From Pandoraea vervacti (GTDB taxonomy: Bacteria; Pseudomonadota; Gammaproteobacteria; Burkholderiales; Burkholderiaceae): a stretch of 64,000 bases of DNA. The notes under the pieces were generated by a model. It had not been told where the DNA came from. It saw nothing but the letters and a program-made list of their open reading frames with translations, and made no database searches. How positions within the stretch are numbered: the first letter of the stretch is position 1; each line of letters begins with the position of its first letter. This document shows, in pieces, positions 51,654 through 60,125 of this stretch. The position numbers and the translations under genes were made by a program. The stretch is taken from the NCBI RefSeq assembly GCF_000934605.2, contig NZ_CP010897.2:5332001-5396000 (forward strand). Reading direction: 5' to 3'.

Positions 51654-52823
51654 TCAGTTATGGTGGCGTTCATCGGCCAATGTGGTGCCATGGCACGCAG
51701 GCCCTGTCGACAGGACTTCCTCATAGGCCGCCCGGTAATGCGCGGCCAGCGCCTCTACACTGGCGCCCTTGAGCTTCGATGCTGCGCTCGCCGCTTTGGC
51801 TGCACTTCGGTCCCTATCGTCAAGCGCCGCGCTCAGGCCGGCTTCGATGCTCGTCACGTCAGTGTGATCGACATACCACGCGTCGTCGTCCCCGAGGAAT
51901 TCGCGATGCGCTGGAATATCCGATATGACGAGCGGGCATCCGATCGCTGCCGCTTCGAGTACGACGTTGGGATTGCCTTCGAAGCTGCTCACCGAAATGA
52001 CGATATCGGCGCGCGCCATCTCTGCCGCCAGATTCGTCGAAAACCCATGCATCACGATCCGCTTTGCAAACCCTGCGGCGTCGATACGCGTTCGCAGTCG
52101 TTCGCGTAGCGGGCCCTCCCCGAACATATCGACGCTCACCTCGGCTCGCGAGGCCACGACACGAATGAGTGCCTCGATCAACTTGTTCACATTCTTCTCG
52201 TCGCTCAGACGGCCCGCAAACAACACACGGGCACCGGCCTCGTAGCGGCGACTCGATCCGGTCCAAACCAATCCGGGCACGGTCGGCGTGACGCAATTGC
52301 GAATCACGTACGTCCGCACCGTGTGATCGAGCTCGGTATGCCAGTAGTCGATGCCACCTTGCGAATTGGCAATGACCGCCGCGGCTCGGCGACCCAACCA
52401 CGCACGTACGCGAGACTTCCACCCTTGCTGGTACAACTGGGCGGCAGACCGTTCACTGACGATATAGGGCACGCCCGCCAGATAGGCCATGGCGCCGCCC
52501 ACCACGTCCATCTGGATCACCCAAGTCTGAACGAGTTGGGGACGCACCTGCCGAATCAGACGCAGCACGCGAAGAAACATCGCGGGATCGTGCGTACTGC
52601 TGGCCGCCAACCGGTGCAGCGTGACACCGGGCTGATTGCGTAGCCGATCAAGGTTCGGCCCTTCGGAAAAGTAGCCGACGTGGCATTCCACGCCCTGGCG
52701 CGCCAGTTCGGGCGCCAGCAGCGACAGCTGGCGCTCCGCCCCCCCCGATCCGAACGACGGGATCAAATGCAATACCCGCGTGACAGTCGTGCTCCGTTTC
52801 ATATCGACGTTATCCGATGTCAT
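51654..52823 (-). CDS. Glycosyltransferase family 4
   Basis: A 389-residue GT-B transferase. VLHLIPSFGSGGAERQLSLL near residues 17-36 is the usual acceptor-side start; RVLFAGRLSDEKNVNKLIEAL near 210 and SSFEGNPNVVLEAAAIGCPLV near 300 form the donor side, with the Glu pair ExxxxxxxE in FEGNPNVVLE. Its start ATG at 52823 overlaps the flippase stop as ATGA. A much longer in-frame reading to 53420 runs over the flippase gene and is not real. Sugar unknown; colitose or QuiNAc-linked steps are candidates. Confidence 0.86.
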   Translation of the reverse strand: MTSDNVDMKRSTTVTRVLHLIPSFGSGGAERQLSLLAPELARQGVECHVGYFSEGPNLDRLRNQPGVTLHRLAASSTHDPAMFLRVLRLIRQVRPQLVQTWVIQMDVVGGAMAYLAGVPYIVSERSAAQLYQQGWKSRVRAWLGRRAAAVIANSQGGIDYWHTELDHTVRTYVIRNCVTPTVPGLVWTGSSRRYEAGARVLFAGRLSDEKNVNKLIEALIRVVASRAEVSVDMFGEGPLRERLRTRIDAAGFAKRIVMHGFSTNLAAEMARADIVISVSSFEGNPNVVLEAAAIGCPLVISDIPAHREFLGDDDAWYVDHTDVTSIEAGLSAALDDRDRSAAKAASAASKLKGASVEALAAHYRAAYEEVLSTGPACHGTTLADERHHN

Positions 52824-54145
52824 CCGTTCGCCGCGCCTCCCGGATGACGATCTTGTAAAACCCGATCGCGGGCGGCCAGCCTGGCGATCGCGACCGTCGT
52901 GATCAGATTCAGGACCTGCGCGACGACGTAAGCCAGCGCCGCGCCCTGCGCACCCATCGTCGGGATGAGCCAGGCGGCGATCAGCATGTACGACAGATTT
53001 ACGGGGGTGATGATGAAGAACAACGACATCCACATCCGGCCAAATGTATTGATCACGTGATATACGGTCGCCGCGAGGATCTCGGGAATGACCGAAAGCA
53101 ACAGCAAGATGAGCGTCTCGCGTCCGTCGGTGAACCGGTGGCCATAGAGCCCCAGAATCCACGAGGAACACATCACCAATACCCCGACAACCAGTGTCGA
53201 AAACACGCCGTTGGCGATGAGTGTGGTGCGAAAGACGTTGCGAAACTCCTGCGCCGAGCGTTGCCCGAACAGGGTGTTCATGACCGAGAGCGTCACACCG
53301 TTGAGCAAGGTGGGCAACTGAAGCGTGGCCATGCGCAACTGCGTGGCCACGGAAAAGATGGCCACCATCTCCAGGCCGTTCGGTGCGCGTGCCAGAAAGA
53401 CGCTGACCAGCCAGATGCACGGCAGCGTCACCAGACTCGACAGGCCGGCGGGAATACCGAAGTGAAGCAGGCGCCCGATGTCGTCACGTCGCACCGTTAG
53501 TGCAACACCGGCGAGCATGTCTCGTGCCGTGGTGCGCAGCGCAACGTAGAAGAACACCGCCCGCGCCAGACTTGCGACCACGAAGCCAAGCGCGGCACCG
53601 TCCAGGCCGCCGAGCTTTGCGCCAAGCGGGGGGAGCACCAGAAACGCCAGGCCGGATACGGTGCTGATTCGCCCCAATGCCTTGAAAGCGGCAAATCCTT
53701 GCAGCGCCCCTTGCTGATACGTCACCATCACCTGAAAGAAGATGGCGGGTGCCACGAGCCGGATGACCGGCTCCAGATCGGGCTGCTTGAAGACCGAGTT
53801 TGCAAATACCGGTGCGCCAAACAGCAGTGCAGCGACAGCAATGAGTCCCATGACAACGGTCACGCGTCGGCAAAACCAGAGTACAGTCCCGATGCGCTCC
53901 GGATCGGATACCCGATACTCCGCCACAAACTTCGCGACGACAGATCCGGCACCGCTTTGCGCGATGGCAGCCGCCGTCGTCACGGTCGTGACGAGCAACG
54001 CGTACTTACCAAATACCGGAAGCCCGAGCACACGTGCGGCGAGCATGCCGGAAACCAGCACAGATCCCTGCATCGAGACCGCCGCCAAAATGCTCCAGAC
54101 GAGATCGCGAAACAGGTATTTCCTGAACGTGCTCAGTATTGCCAC
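52820..54145 (-). CDS. wzx: O-antigen flippase (Wzx, MOP superfamily)
   Basis: A 441-residue inner membrane protein with about 12 helices evenly spread over its length. The N-terminal helix with SMQGSVLVSGMLAARVLGLP and FGKYALLVTTVTTAAAIAQSG-like second helix are the polysaccharide_synt signature. It should move the lipid-linked repeat unit to the periplasmic side for Wzy. It is coupled to the following glycosyltransferase gene. Since Wzx proteins often read the first or branch sugar, the colitose and QuiNAc hypotheses bear on its specificity. Confidence 0.88.
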   Translation of the reverse strand: MAILSTFRKYLFRDLVWSILAAVSMQGSVLVSGMLAARVLGLPVFGKYALLVTTVTTAAAIAQSGAGSVVAKFVAEYRVSDPERIGTVLWFCRRVTVVMGLIAVAALLFGAPVFANSVFKQPDLEPVIRLVAPAIFFQVMVTYQQGALQGFAAFKALGRISTVSGLAFLVLPPLGAKLGGLDGAALGFVVASLARAVFFYVALRTTARDMLAGVALTVRRDDIGRLLHFGIPAGLSSLVTLPCIWLVSVFLARAPNGLEMVAIFSVATQLRMATLQLPTLLNGVTLSVMNTLFGQRSAQEFRNVFRTTLIANGVFSTLVVGVLVMCSSWILGLYGHRFTDGRETLILLLLSVIPEILAATVYHVINTFGRMWMSLFFIITPVNLSYMLIAAWLIPTMGAQGAALAYVVAQVLNLITTVAIARLAARDRVLQDRHPGGAANG

Positions 54146-54159
54146 GACGCCTCGTCTCC

Positions 54160-55209
54160 TTAGCGGCCGAGCGCCGGCGCGAAAACATCGCGCAGTTGCT
54201 GAAGACGCTGCGAAATGCGATGACCGTTCATCACCCGACGGTAACCTTCACGCGCCATCGCCTCACGCTCCGCCGGATGCGTCAGGTAGTAGTCGATCTT
54301 TTCGATCAGCTCGTCATGGTTCTCATAAGTCTGCGTTTCCTTGCCGGGAATGTAGAAGTCCTTGACGAACTCCGACCCGTCAGTGATTTGCATGACACCG
54401 TTACCGGGCAGATCGAACATTCGGTAACTGCCCACGGTGTATTTGCCGCGCAAGTGCGAGTTGATGCCGATCTTGGAACGCAGGTATAGCGGCACATACT
54501 GATCGAACGCGATCGGCTTCACCCAGCCGGGGAACCCGTACTTCACGTTGAAGTACGCGTTGCGCTTCCAGTTGGCGAGGCCATAGATCTTGAAGCGGCG
54601 CCCGAAGGCTTTCTTAACCGCCCCGAGCAGCGGCATCTTGTCGACATATAGCGCACCAACGAATATGACGTCGAGGTCACGATCGCGCGAAAAGACCTGC
54701 TCCTCGGTCAACGTCGGATCGCAGAGCGCATCGAACAGCGCCAGCGGCCAGAACGTCGTGCGCTTCGCGCCACAATAGGCCAGCTTCTCCGGCATCGTCA
54801 GATCCCGGCTGTAAGCCGGGCTGTGATAGAGCATGTGATCGTACGCGTGGACGTACGCGAAATCGCGATCATAGGCGGCCGTAGGACCATCGCAAATGCG
54901 CAGAGCCTTGTAGATGTCGAGCGTGCGCAGAAACTCCGGATGATACGGCGGGCAGTTGTCCACCAGCAGAACATCGGCCCGATGCATGCGAATAAGCTCC
55001 CGAACATCCTCATACATGCGCATGAGGCCTTCGTTGCGCTGGTAGTAGAGGTTGTCGAGGAGCTGCGCGCGCACATATGTGGACGGGCTTTGGTACGGCT
55101 CGTGATTGAACGGAATGAACTGGATGTCGTCCGTCGAGGCTGCACTGATTTCCCGCTGCCAGTAGTCAGCCTCCCAGCCGCGTTTATTGAATGAATAGAT
55201 AATGCGCAT
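54160..55209 (-). CDS. CgeB-like glycosyltransferase
   Basis: A 349-residue soluble protein resembling the spore maturation CgeB/Glyco_trans_1_2 group. The C-terminal half has GKYTVGSYRMFDLPGNGVMQ near residue 265 and SEFVKDFYIPGKETQTYENH, followed by DELIEKIDYYLTHPAEREAM, the standard end of this group. The N-terminal half shows DVLLVDNCPPYHPEFL. It is likely one of the four transferases that assemble the repeat unit. It lies 14 bases upstream of wzx. A GDP-sugar donor such as colitose would fit its closeness to the col genes, but this is a guess. Confidence 0.75.
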   Translation of the reverse strand: MRIIYSFNKRGWEADYWQREISAASTDDIQFIPFNHEPYQSPSTYVRAQLLDNLYYQRNEGLMRMYEDVRELIRMHRADVLLVDNCPPYHPEFLRTLDIYKALRICDGPTAAYDRDFAYVHAYDHMLYHSPAYSRDLTMPEKLAYCGAKRTTFWPLALFDALCDPTLTEEQVFSRDRDLDVIFVGALYVDKMPLLGAVKKAFGRRFKIYGLANWKRNAYFNVKYGFPGWVKPIAFDQYVPLYLRSKIGINSHLRGKYTVGSYRMFDLPGNGVMQITDGSEFVKDFYIPGKETQTYENHDELIEKIDYYLTHPAEREAMAREGYRRVMNGHRISQRLQQLRDVFAPALGR

Positions 55210-55373
55210 CTTGATCCCGGATCCGAATTCAACGATCTGCCGTCACCGGAGCGGGCCTTGCCACACGACCGGCCCAACGGGGCGATACCCAACGACGATG
55301 CCGTGCGAGGGTTCTCGCGCGGCATCCCGACGTCTGGGCTGGCCAACGCACATTTTGCGCGTGGCCATCAGGC

Positions 55374-56540
55374 TCAGATCGTTCGCAAAGTGTCGATGGC
55401 TTCGCGAATGGAGTAGTGATGATTGCCGACGAACACGCCGTTGGCGTCGATATGGTCCGCGTTCGACAGTTGTCCGTGAATCGAGTAGTCGAAATACTTG
55501 ATCACTTCGTTCTTGGCAAAATTCCCCGTGACGATCGGGCGGCTTTCGAAACCGAGATCGTTCAGGCGCGCCAGCAACTTCTCGCGCGTGAGCGACGAAC
55601 CCGGACGGATCACGAGGCTGAAGCCGAACCAACTGCTCGCACCGGTTTCGCGCTGAATCAGCAGGTCCGGGTGATGGCTCATCGCTTCCTGAAAGTGTGC
55701 GCCGTTCACGCGGCGCAGCGAAATGAGCTCCGGCAGCTTGCGCACCTGCTCGATGCCGATGGCACCCGACATTTCCAATGGACGCAGGTTGAAGCCCGGC
55801 AACACGAAGCGGAACGACTCCTTGAACGGATCGTCACTCTTCTCGCCACAAACGTGGTTATGCTTGGGCAGGTTTCGTGTCCAGCCGTGCGCGCGCAACG
55901 AAAGCAGAATGTGATACAGCTCCTCGTTGTCCGTTACGATGAGCCCGCCTTCCATCGTCGAGATGTGGTGCGAGAAGAAAGAACTGAACGTGCCCATGAC
56001 ACCGAACGAACCGGCTTTGCGGCCTTCGAACTCGGCACCCATCGATTCGCAGTTGTCTTCCATCAGAACGATGTTGCGCTCGCCGATCAGGTGACGAATG
56101 GCGGCAAAATCGTTCGGGTTGCCCAGCAGGTTGACGGCCATGATCGCGCGCGTGCGATCGCTGATGGCGCCGGCCAGCGCATCGAGATCGTAATTCAGCG
56201 TATTCAGATCGATGTCGACGAACTTGATCGACAGCCCGTACTGGTACAGCGGATAGTACGTCGTGCTCCAGGACACGGCCGGCACGATGACCTCGTCGCC
56301 GGGCGACAATTTCAGCGCCTCGTCGCGCGTGTACATCAACGCCGCCACCATGATCAGGTTGGCCGACGACCCCGAATTCACCATCACGGCATACTTGCTG
56401 CCTTGGTACTCCGCAAAGCGCTTTTCGAACTCGGCAACCTTCGGGCCCATTGTGAACATGCCCGATTCGATGACCGCCTGCATTGCGGCGTATTCCGCCT
56501 GATCCCAGGTTGTCGTAGCCAACGGAAACTTGAACTTCAT
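55374..56540 (-). CDS. colD: GDP-4-keto-6-deoxymannose 3-dehydratase (ColD-like)
   Basis: A 388-residue PLP enzyme with the DegT/DnrJ/EryC1/StrS fold. The usual PLP-binding lysine is replaced: SSFFSHHISTMEGG has His191-His192 where aminotransferases have Lys, the mark of ColD (catalytic His188 in E. coli O55, also 388 residues long). The enzyme removes the C3 hydroxyl of GDP-4-keto-6-deoxymannose by a PLP/glutamate-dependent dehydration. VNSGSSANLIMVAALMYTRD (54-73) and GFNLRPLEMSGAIGIEQVRKLP are conserved. It is coupled to the ColC-like gene by an ATGA overlap. CDP-hexulose 3-dehydrase is unlikely without rfbF/G homologues here. Confidence 0.9.
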   Translation of the reverse strand: MKFKFPLATTTWDQAEYAAMQAVIESGMFTMGPKVAEFEKRFAEYQGSKYAVMVNSGSSANLIMVAALMYTRDEALKLSPGDEVIVPAVSWSTTYYPLYQYGLSIKFVDIDLNTLNYDLDALAGAISDRTRAIMAVNLLGNPNDFAAIRHLIGERNIVLMEDNCESMGAEFEGRKAGSFGVMGTFSSFFSHHISTMEGGLIVTDNEELYHILLSLRAHGWTRNLPKHNHVCGEKSDDPFKESFRFVLPGFNLRPLEMSGAIGIEQVRKLPELISLRRVNGAHFQEAMSHHPDLLIQRETGASSWFGFSLVIRPGSSLTREKLLARLNDLGFESRPIVTGNFAKNEVIKYFDYSIHGQLSNADHIDANGVFVGNHHYSIREAIDTLRTI

Positions 56541-57469
56541 GCGAGCCCCTTGCGCAAATAAAACTCGTACGTTCTGGCGATACCTTCGTCCAGACTCACT
56601 TTAGGCTGCCAGCCCCACGCCGTCTGACGGGTAACGTCCAGCAGTTTTTGCTTCATCCCGGCCGGTCGGCTCAGGTCGTGAACGAACGTTCCTTGCCAGC
56701 CGATCACGCGCGCCACGCTCGCGTAGTAATCGTTGACCGAGTGATCGGCGCCCACCCCGATATTTAACAGCGCGGGCGTGTCGTCCCATTTCCCGACGGC
56801 CATCATGATGCTGTCCGCCAGGTCGCCCGCATACATGAACTCGCGTCGAGCGGTACCGTCGCCCCAGATCTCGATCTCGCTGTCTCCCTGCTCCCTGGCC
56901 ATATGCACCTTATGGATGATGGCGGGAATCAGGTGTGACTTCGCAGGATCGAATTTATCGTAGGGACCGTACAGATTGCACGGAACGAAGGTTTTGTAGT
57001 CGAACGACGCGTCTTCCTGATGCACGTAGGCGCACAGCCGCTGTGTGGCGATTTTTGCCAGCGCATACCCTTCATTCGTCGGTTCGAGCTCGCCCTGGAG
57101 AATTTGTGGCTCTGCCAGCGGGTTCGGCGCGTTGCGCGGATACATGCACGAGCTGCCGAGGTTGAGCAATCGCTTGACGCCCGCGTCGCGCGCCGCGATC
57201 ACGACATTGCGCCCCAACACCGTGTTGATCCAGAAAAAGTCGACCGGGTTGGCAATGTTCGCCTGAATGCCGCCCACGCGGCCTGCCGCGTGCACGACGA
57301 CGTCCGGGCGCACCTCGCGCATGAATGTCGACACGGCGTCGAAATCGGTGAGATCCAGTTCGGTGCTCGCCGGTGCGATGAATTCCCACTCGGATGCTGC
57401 GGGGTGGTCGAGCAGATTTCTGCCCACCATCCCCCGTGCGCCGGTAAGAAGGATGCGTCCTTTGGCCAT
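56537..57469 (-). CDS. colC: GDP-L-colitose synthase / GDP-fucose synthase-like epimerase-reductase
   Basis: A 310-residue short-chain dehydrogenase of the GDP-fucose synthase type. The NADP motif GARGMVGRNL is at 10-19, the catalytic Ser107-Cys108 in GSSCMYPRNAPNPLAE, and Tyr135/Lys139 in EGYALAKIATQRLC. In the presence of colD it most likely epimerises C5 and reduces C4 to give GDP-L-colitose; alone with Gmd it would give GDP-L-fucose. Five bases separate it from gmd. The choice of ColC rests on context, since the two activities share the same fold and motifs. Confidence 0.85.
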   Translation of the reverse strand: MAKGRILLTGARGMVGRNLLDHPAASEWEFIAPASTELDLTDFDAVSTFMREVRPDVVVHAAGRVGGIQANIANPVDFFWINTVLGRNVVIAARDAGVKRLLNLGSSCMYPRNAPNPLAEPQILQGELEPTNEGYALAKIATQRLCAYVHQEDASFDYKTFVPCNLYGPYDKFDPAKSHLIPAIIHKVHMAREQGDSEIEIWGDGTARREFMYAGDLADSIMMAVGKWDDTPALLNIGVGADHSVNDYYASVARVIGWQGTFVHDLSRPAGMKQKLLDVTRQTAWGWQPKVSLDEGIARTYEFYLRKGLA

Positions 57470-57474
57470 GTCGA

Positions 57475-58566
57475 TCAGTTCTGGTTACGCAGCGCCTTGT
57501 GGCCGTGCGCCTTGACCTTCAGGTCAAACTCGGCCTGCACGAGGTCGGCACGCGCCATTTCGGCGACCAGTTCATCGAACGAAACCTTCGGCGTCCAACC
57601 CAGCAGTCGCTTGGCCTTGGAGGCGTCGCCCAACAGGGTCTCCACTTCCGTGGGGCGGAAATAGCGCGGATCGACTTCGACGATGCAGTTGCCGGTTTCG
57701 TCGTAGCCCTTTTCTTCCACGCCCGTGCCCTTCCACGTCACGGACATGCCAAGCTCCTTGGCCGCGGCGTCGACGAATTGACGAACGCTGTACTGCACGC
57801 CGGTCGCGATAACGAAATCCTCCGGCTTTTCCTGCTGGAGCATCAGCCATTGCATTTCGACGTAGTCACGGGCGTGTCCCCAATCGCGCAGCGCGTCGAG
57901 ATTGCCCAGATACAGCCGCGGCTGCATGCCAAGCTTGATTCGGGCGAGGGCACGCGTAATCTTGCGGGTCACGAACGTCTCGCCCCGAATCGGCGATTCG
58001 TGGTTGAACAAAATGCCGTTACAGGCGTACATGCCATACGCTTCGCGATAGTTCACCGTGATCCAGTAGGCATACAGCTTTGCCACGGCATACGGGCTGC
58101 GCGGGTAAAACGGCGTGCTCTCCTTTTGCGGAGTTTCCTGCACGAGGCCGTACAGCTCGGACGTCGATGCCTGATAGAAGCGGGTCTTCTTCTCGAGGCC
58201 CAGAATCCGGATGGCTTCCAGGATACGCAGTGCGCCGAGACCGTCGCTGTTGGCGGTATATTCCGGCTCCTCAAAGCTCACGGCCACATGACTTTGCGCG
58301 GCAAGGTTGTAAATTTCGTCGGGCTGAACTTGCTGGATGATGCGCACCAGCGACGACGAATCCGTCATGTCGCCATGGTGCAGATGGAACTTCACATCCG
58401 TCTCGTGCGGATCGTGGAAAAGGTGGTCGATACGATCGGTATTGAACAGCGACGTGCGGCGCTTGATGCCGTGTACTTCATATCCCTTGCCCAGCAGGAA
58501 CTCAGCAAGGTATGCGCCATCCTGCCCGGTAACGCCAGTGATCAGAGCTACTTTTCGGTCGTTCAT
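57475..58566 (-). CDS. gmd: GDP-mannose 4,6-dehydratase
   Basis: A 363-residue NADP-dependent dehydratase giving GDP-4-keto-6-deoxymannose. The cofactor motif TGVTGQDGAYLAEFLL (10-25), the Gmd-specific GIKRRTSLFNTDRIDHLF (34-51), FYQASTSELYGLVQETPQKE near 130 and YAVAKLYAYWITVNYREAYG near 155 are intact. NHESPIRGETFVTRKI is another strong family marker. Its ATG overlaps the manC stop as ATGA. The product is the branch point to colitose or fucose. Confidence 0.96.
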   Translation of the reverse strand: MNDRKVALITGVTGQDGAYLAEFLLGKGYEVHGIKRRTSLFNTDRIDHLFHDPHETDVKFHLHHGDMTDSSSLVRIIQQVQPDEIYNLAAQSHVAVSFEEPEYTANSDGLGALRILEAIRILGLEKKTRFYQASTSELYGLVQETPQKESTPFYPRSPYAVAKLYAYWITVNYREAYGMYACNGILFNHESPIRGETFVTRKITRALARIKLGMQPRLYLGNLDALRDWGHARDYVEMQWLMLQQEKPEDFVIATGVQYSVRQFVDAAAKELGMSVTWKGTGVEEKGYDETGNCIVEVDPRYFRPTEVETLLGDASKAKRLLGWTPKVSFDELVAEMARADLVQAEFDLKVKAHGHKALRNQN

Positions 58567-60008
58567 GAATTCTCACTACCCGTCAAATTAATAGTTTCGC
58601 GATCGTAGTTATCGTCGAAGCGAACGATATCGTCTTCGCCGAGATAACTACCGGACTGTACTTCAATGATCTCCAGGGGCGTCTTGCCACAGTTCTCCAA
58701 CCGATGCGTCTCGCCGAGCGGAATGTAAGTCGACTGGTTCTCCGTGAGCAGGAACGTCTCCGTGCCCCGCGTGACCTTCGCCGTGCCGGAGACCACGATC
58801 CAGTGCTCGGCGCGATGATGATGCATCTGAAGACTGAGCGCGGCGCCAGGTTTGACCGTAATGCGCTTGACCTGGAAGCGCGGCCCCATATCCACGCTGT
58901 CGTAACTGCCCCACGGACGCGCCACGTGCCGGTGCTGGACAGCCTGCGGCACCCCCCTCTGCTCAAGTTGCGCTACGGCCTGCTTGACCTGCTCGCTGTG
59001 GCTCTCGTGAGCGACGAGCAGAGCATCTTTGGTATCGACGATCAGCAATCCGTCCGTGCCGAGTGCGACAACCGGGCGCGACGGCGCATGCACGAAGGTG
59101 TTCGTGGCCCCGATGCCGACGACTTCGCCGGTGAAGCGATTACCATCCTCGTCGGCTTCGGTCAGGCGGGCGACTTCACGCCAGCTACCGACATCGCTCC
59201 ATTGCCCCTCGAACGGCACGACGGCCACGCGATCATGGCGCTCGAGCACCGCGTAGTCGATACTGATGCGCGGACATGCCGCGAATTCGTCCTTTCCCAG
59301 ACGAATGAAATTGCGATCCGTTTTCTGCGCGGCAACCGCGTTTCGGCACGCTGCGAGCACGTCGGGTTCGAATCGGCCGAGCGCTTCGATCATGACCGAA
59401 GCCTTCACCATGAAGATGCCCGCATTCCAGAAAAAGCCGCCCTGCATAAGCATCTTCTGCGCGTCGGCGAGCGGCGGCTTTTCGATAAACCGGCTGACGC
59501 TCGCCACATCGCCGGGCAGCGCTTCACCTCGCTGGATGTATCCGTAGGCAGTGCTCGGATGGCTCGGCACCACGCCGAACGTGACGACGAAACCGTTGCG
59601 GGCCGCTTCCACGCCCTTGTTCATGGCACGCGCAAATACCTGAACGTCGGGGATATGGTGATCCGCAGGCATGAAAAGAAGCACCTGTGCCGATTCGGCG
59701 TTCAACGCGGCGACCGCAATGGCGGCTGCCGTATCGCGTCCCATCGGCTCAAGAAGCGTCGTTGCATTGACCCCTGCGGCCTCTACGGCCTCCTGAACCA
59801 GAAATCTGTGCTCGTCCGATGCCACCACCATGACGTCTTCGCTGAGCGCCTTTGCGCGAGAAAGCGTCGTCGCGAGAAGGCTCGTCCGCGTTGCGTCGCT
59901 GGACGGAATCAGCGGTACGAACTGCTTCGGCAGGGCCTTGCGGGACAGTGGCCAGAGCCGCGTTCCGGCGCCGCCGGACAGTACGACTGGCAATATCAGG
60001 GTATTCAT
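58563..60008 (-). CDS. manC: Mannose-1-P guanylyltransferase / mannose-6-P isomerase
   Basis: A 481-residue bifunctional enzyme giving GDP-mannose. The pyrophosphorylase signature GGAGTRLWPLSRKALPKQF is at 12-30, with FIEKPPLADAQKML in the middle. The C-terminal type II isomerase domain (about 360-481) has RPWGSYDSVDMGPRFQVKR and the cupin metal motif HHHRAEHWIVVSGTAKV. The ATG at 60008 gives the normal N-terminus; 20 in-frame codons upstream are not family-like. It heads the manC-gmd-colC-colD set. A phosphomannomutase gene is absent from the window and must be elsewhere. Confidence 0.95.
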   Translation of the reverse strand: MNTLILPVVLSGGAGTRLWPLSRKALPKQFVPLIPSSDATRTSLLATTLSRAKALSEDVMVVASDEHRFLVQEAVEAAGVNATTLLEPMGRDTAAAIAVAALNAESAQVLLFMPADHHIPDVQVFARAMNKGVEAARNGFVVTFGVVPSHPSTAYGYIQRGEALPGDVASVSRFIEKPPLADAQKMLMQGGFFWNAGIFMVKASVMIEALGRFEPDVLAACRNAVAAQKTDRNFIRLGKDEFAACPRISIDYAVLERHDRVAVVPFEGQWSDVGSWREVARLTEADEDGNRFTGEVVGIGATNTFVHAPSRPVVALGTDGLLIVDTKDALLVAHESHSEQVKQAVAQLEQRGVPQAVQHRHVARPWGSYDSVDMGPRFQVKRITVKPGAALSLQMHHHRAEHWIVVSGTAKVTRGTETFLLTENQSTYIPLGETHRLENCGKTPLEIIEVQSGSYLGEDDIVRFDDNYDRETINLTGSENS

Positions 60009-60125
60009 ATCGAATTGGGTCGAGAAGCTGTCTGACGAAAACACGCCTCGTGCGCGTATTTGCCACACCGGCCAACACCGGAAACCGGTTATGGTAACTC
60101 ATGGAGGGATTCGAACCGCGGCCAC

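Noticed and set aside
60098..60125. A tRNA-like stretch (GGATTCGAACC) just right of the manC start, possibly a tRNA 3' end or attachment site
   Set aside because: The expected five-base T-stem does not form (CGCGG against CCCTC on the minus strand), and no acceptor, D or anticodon arm can be folded around it.
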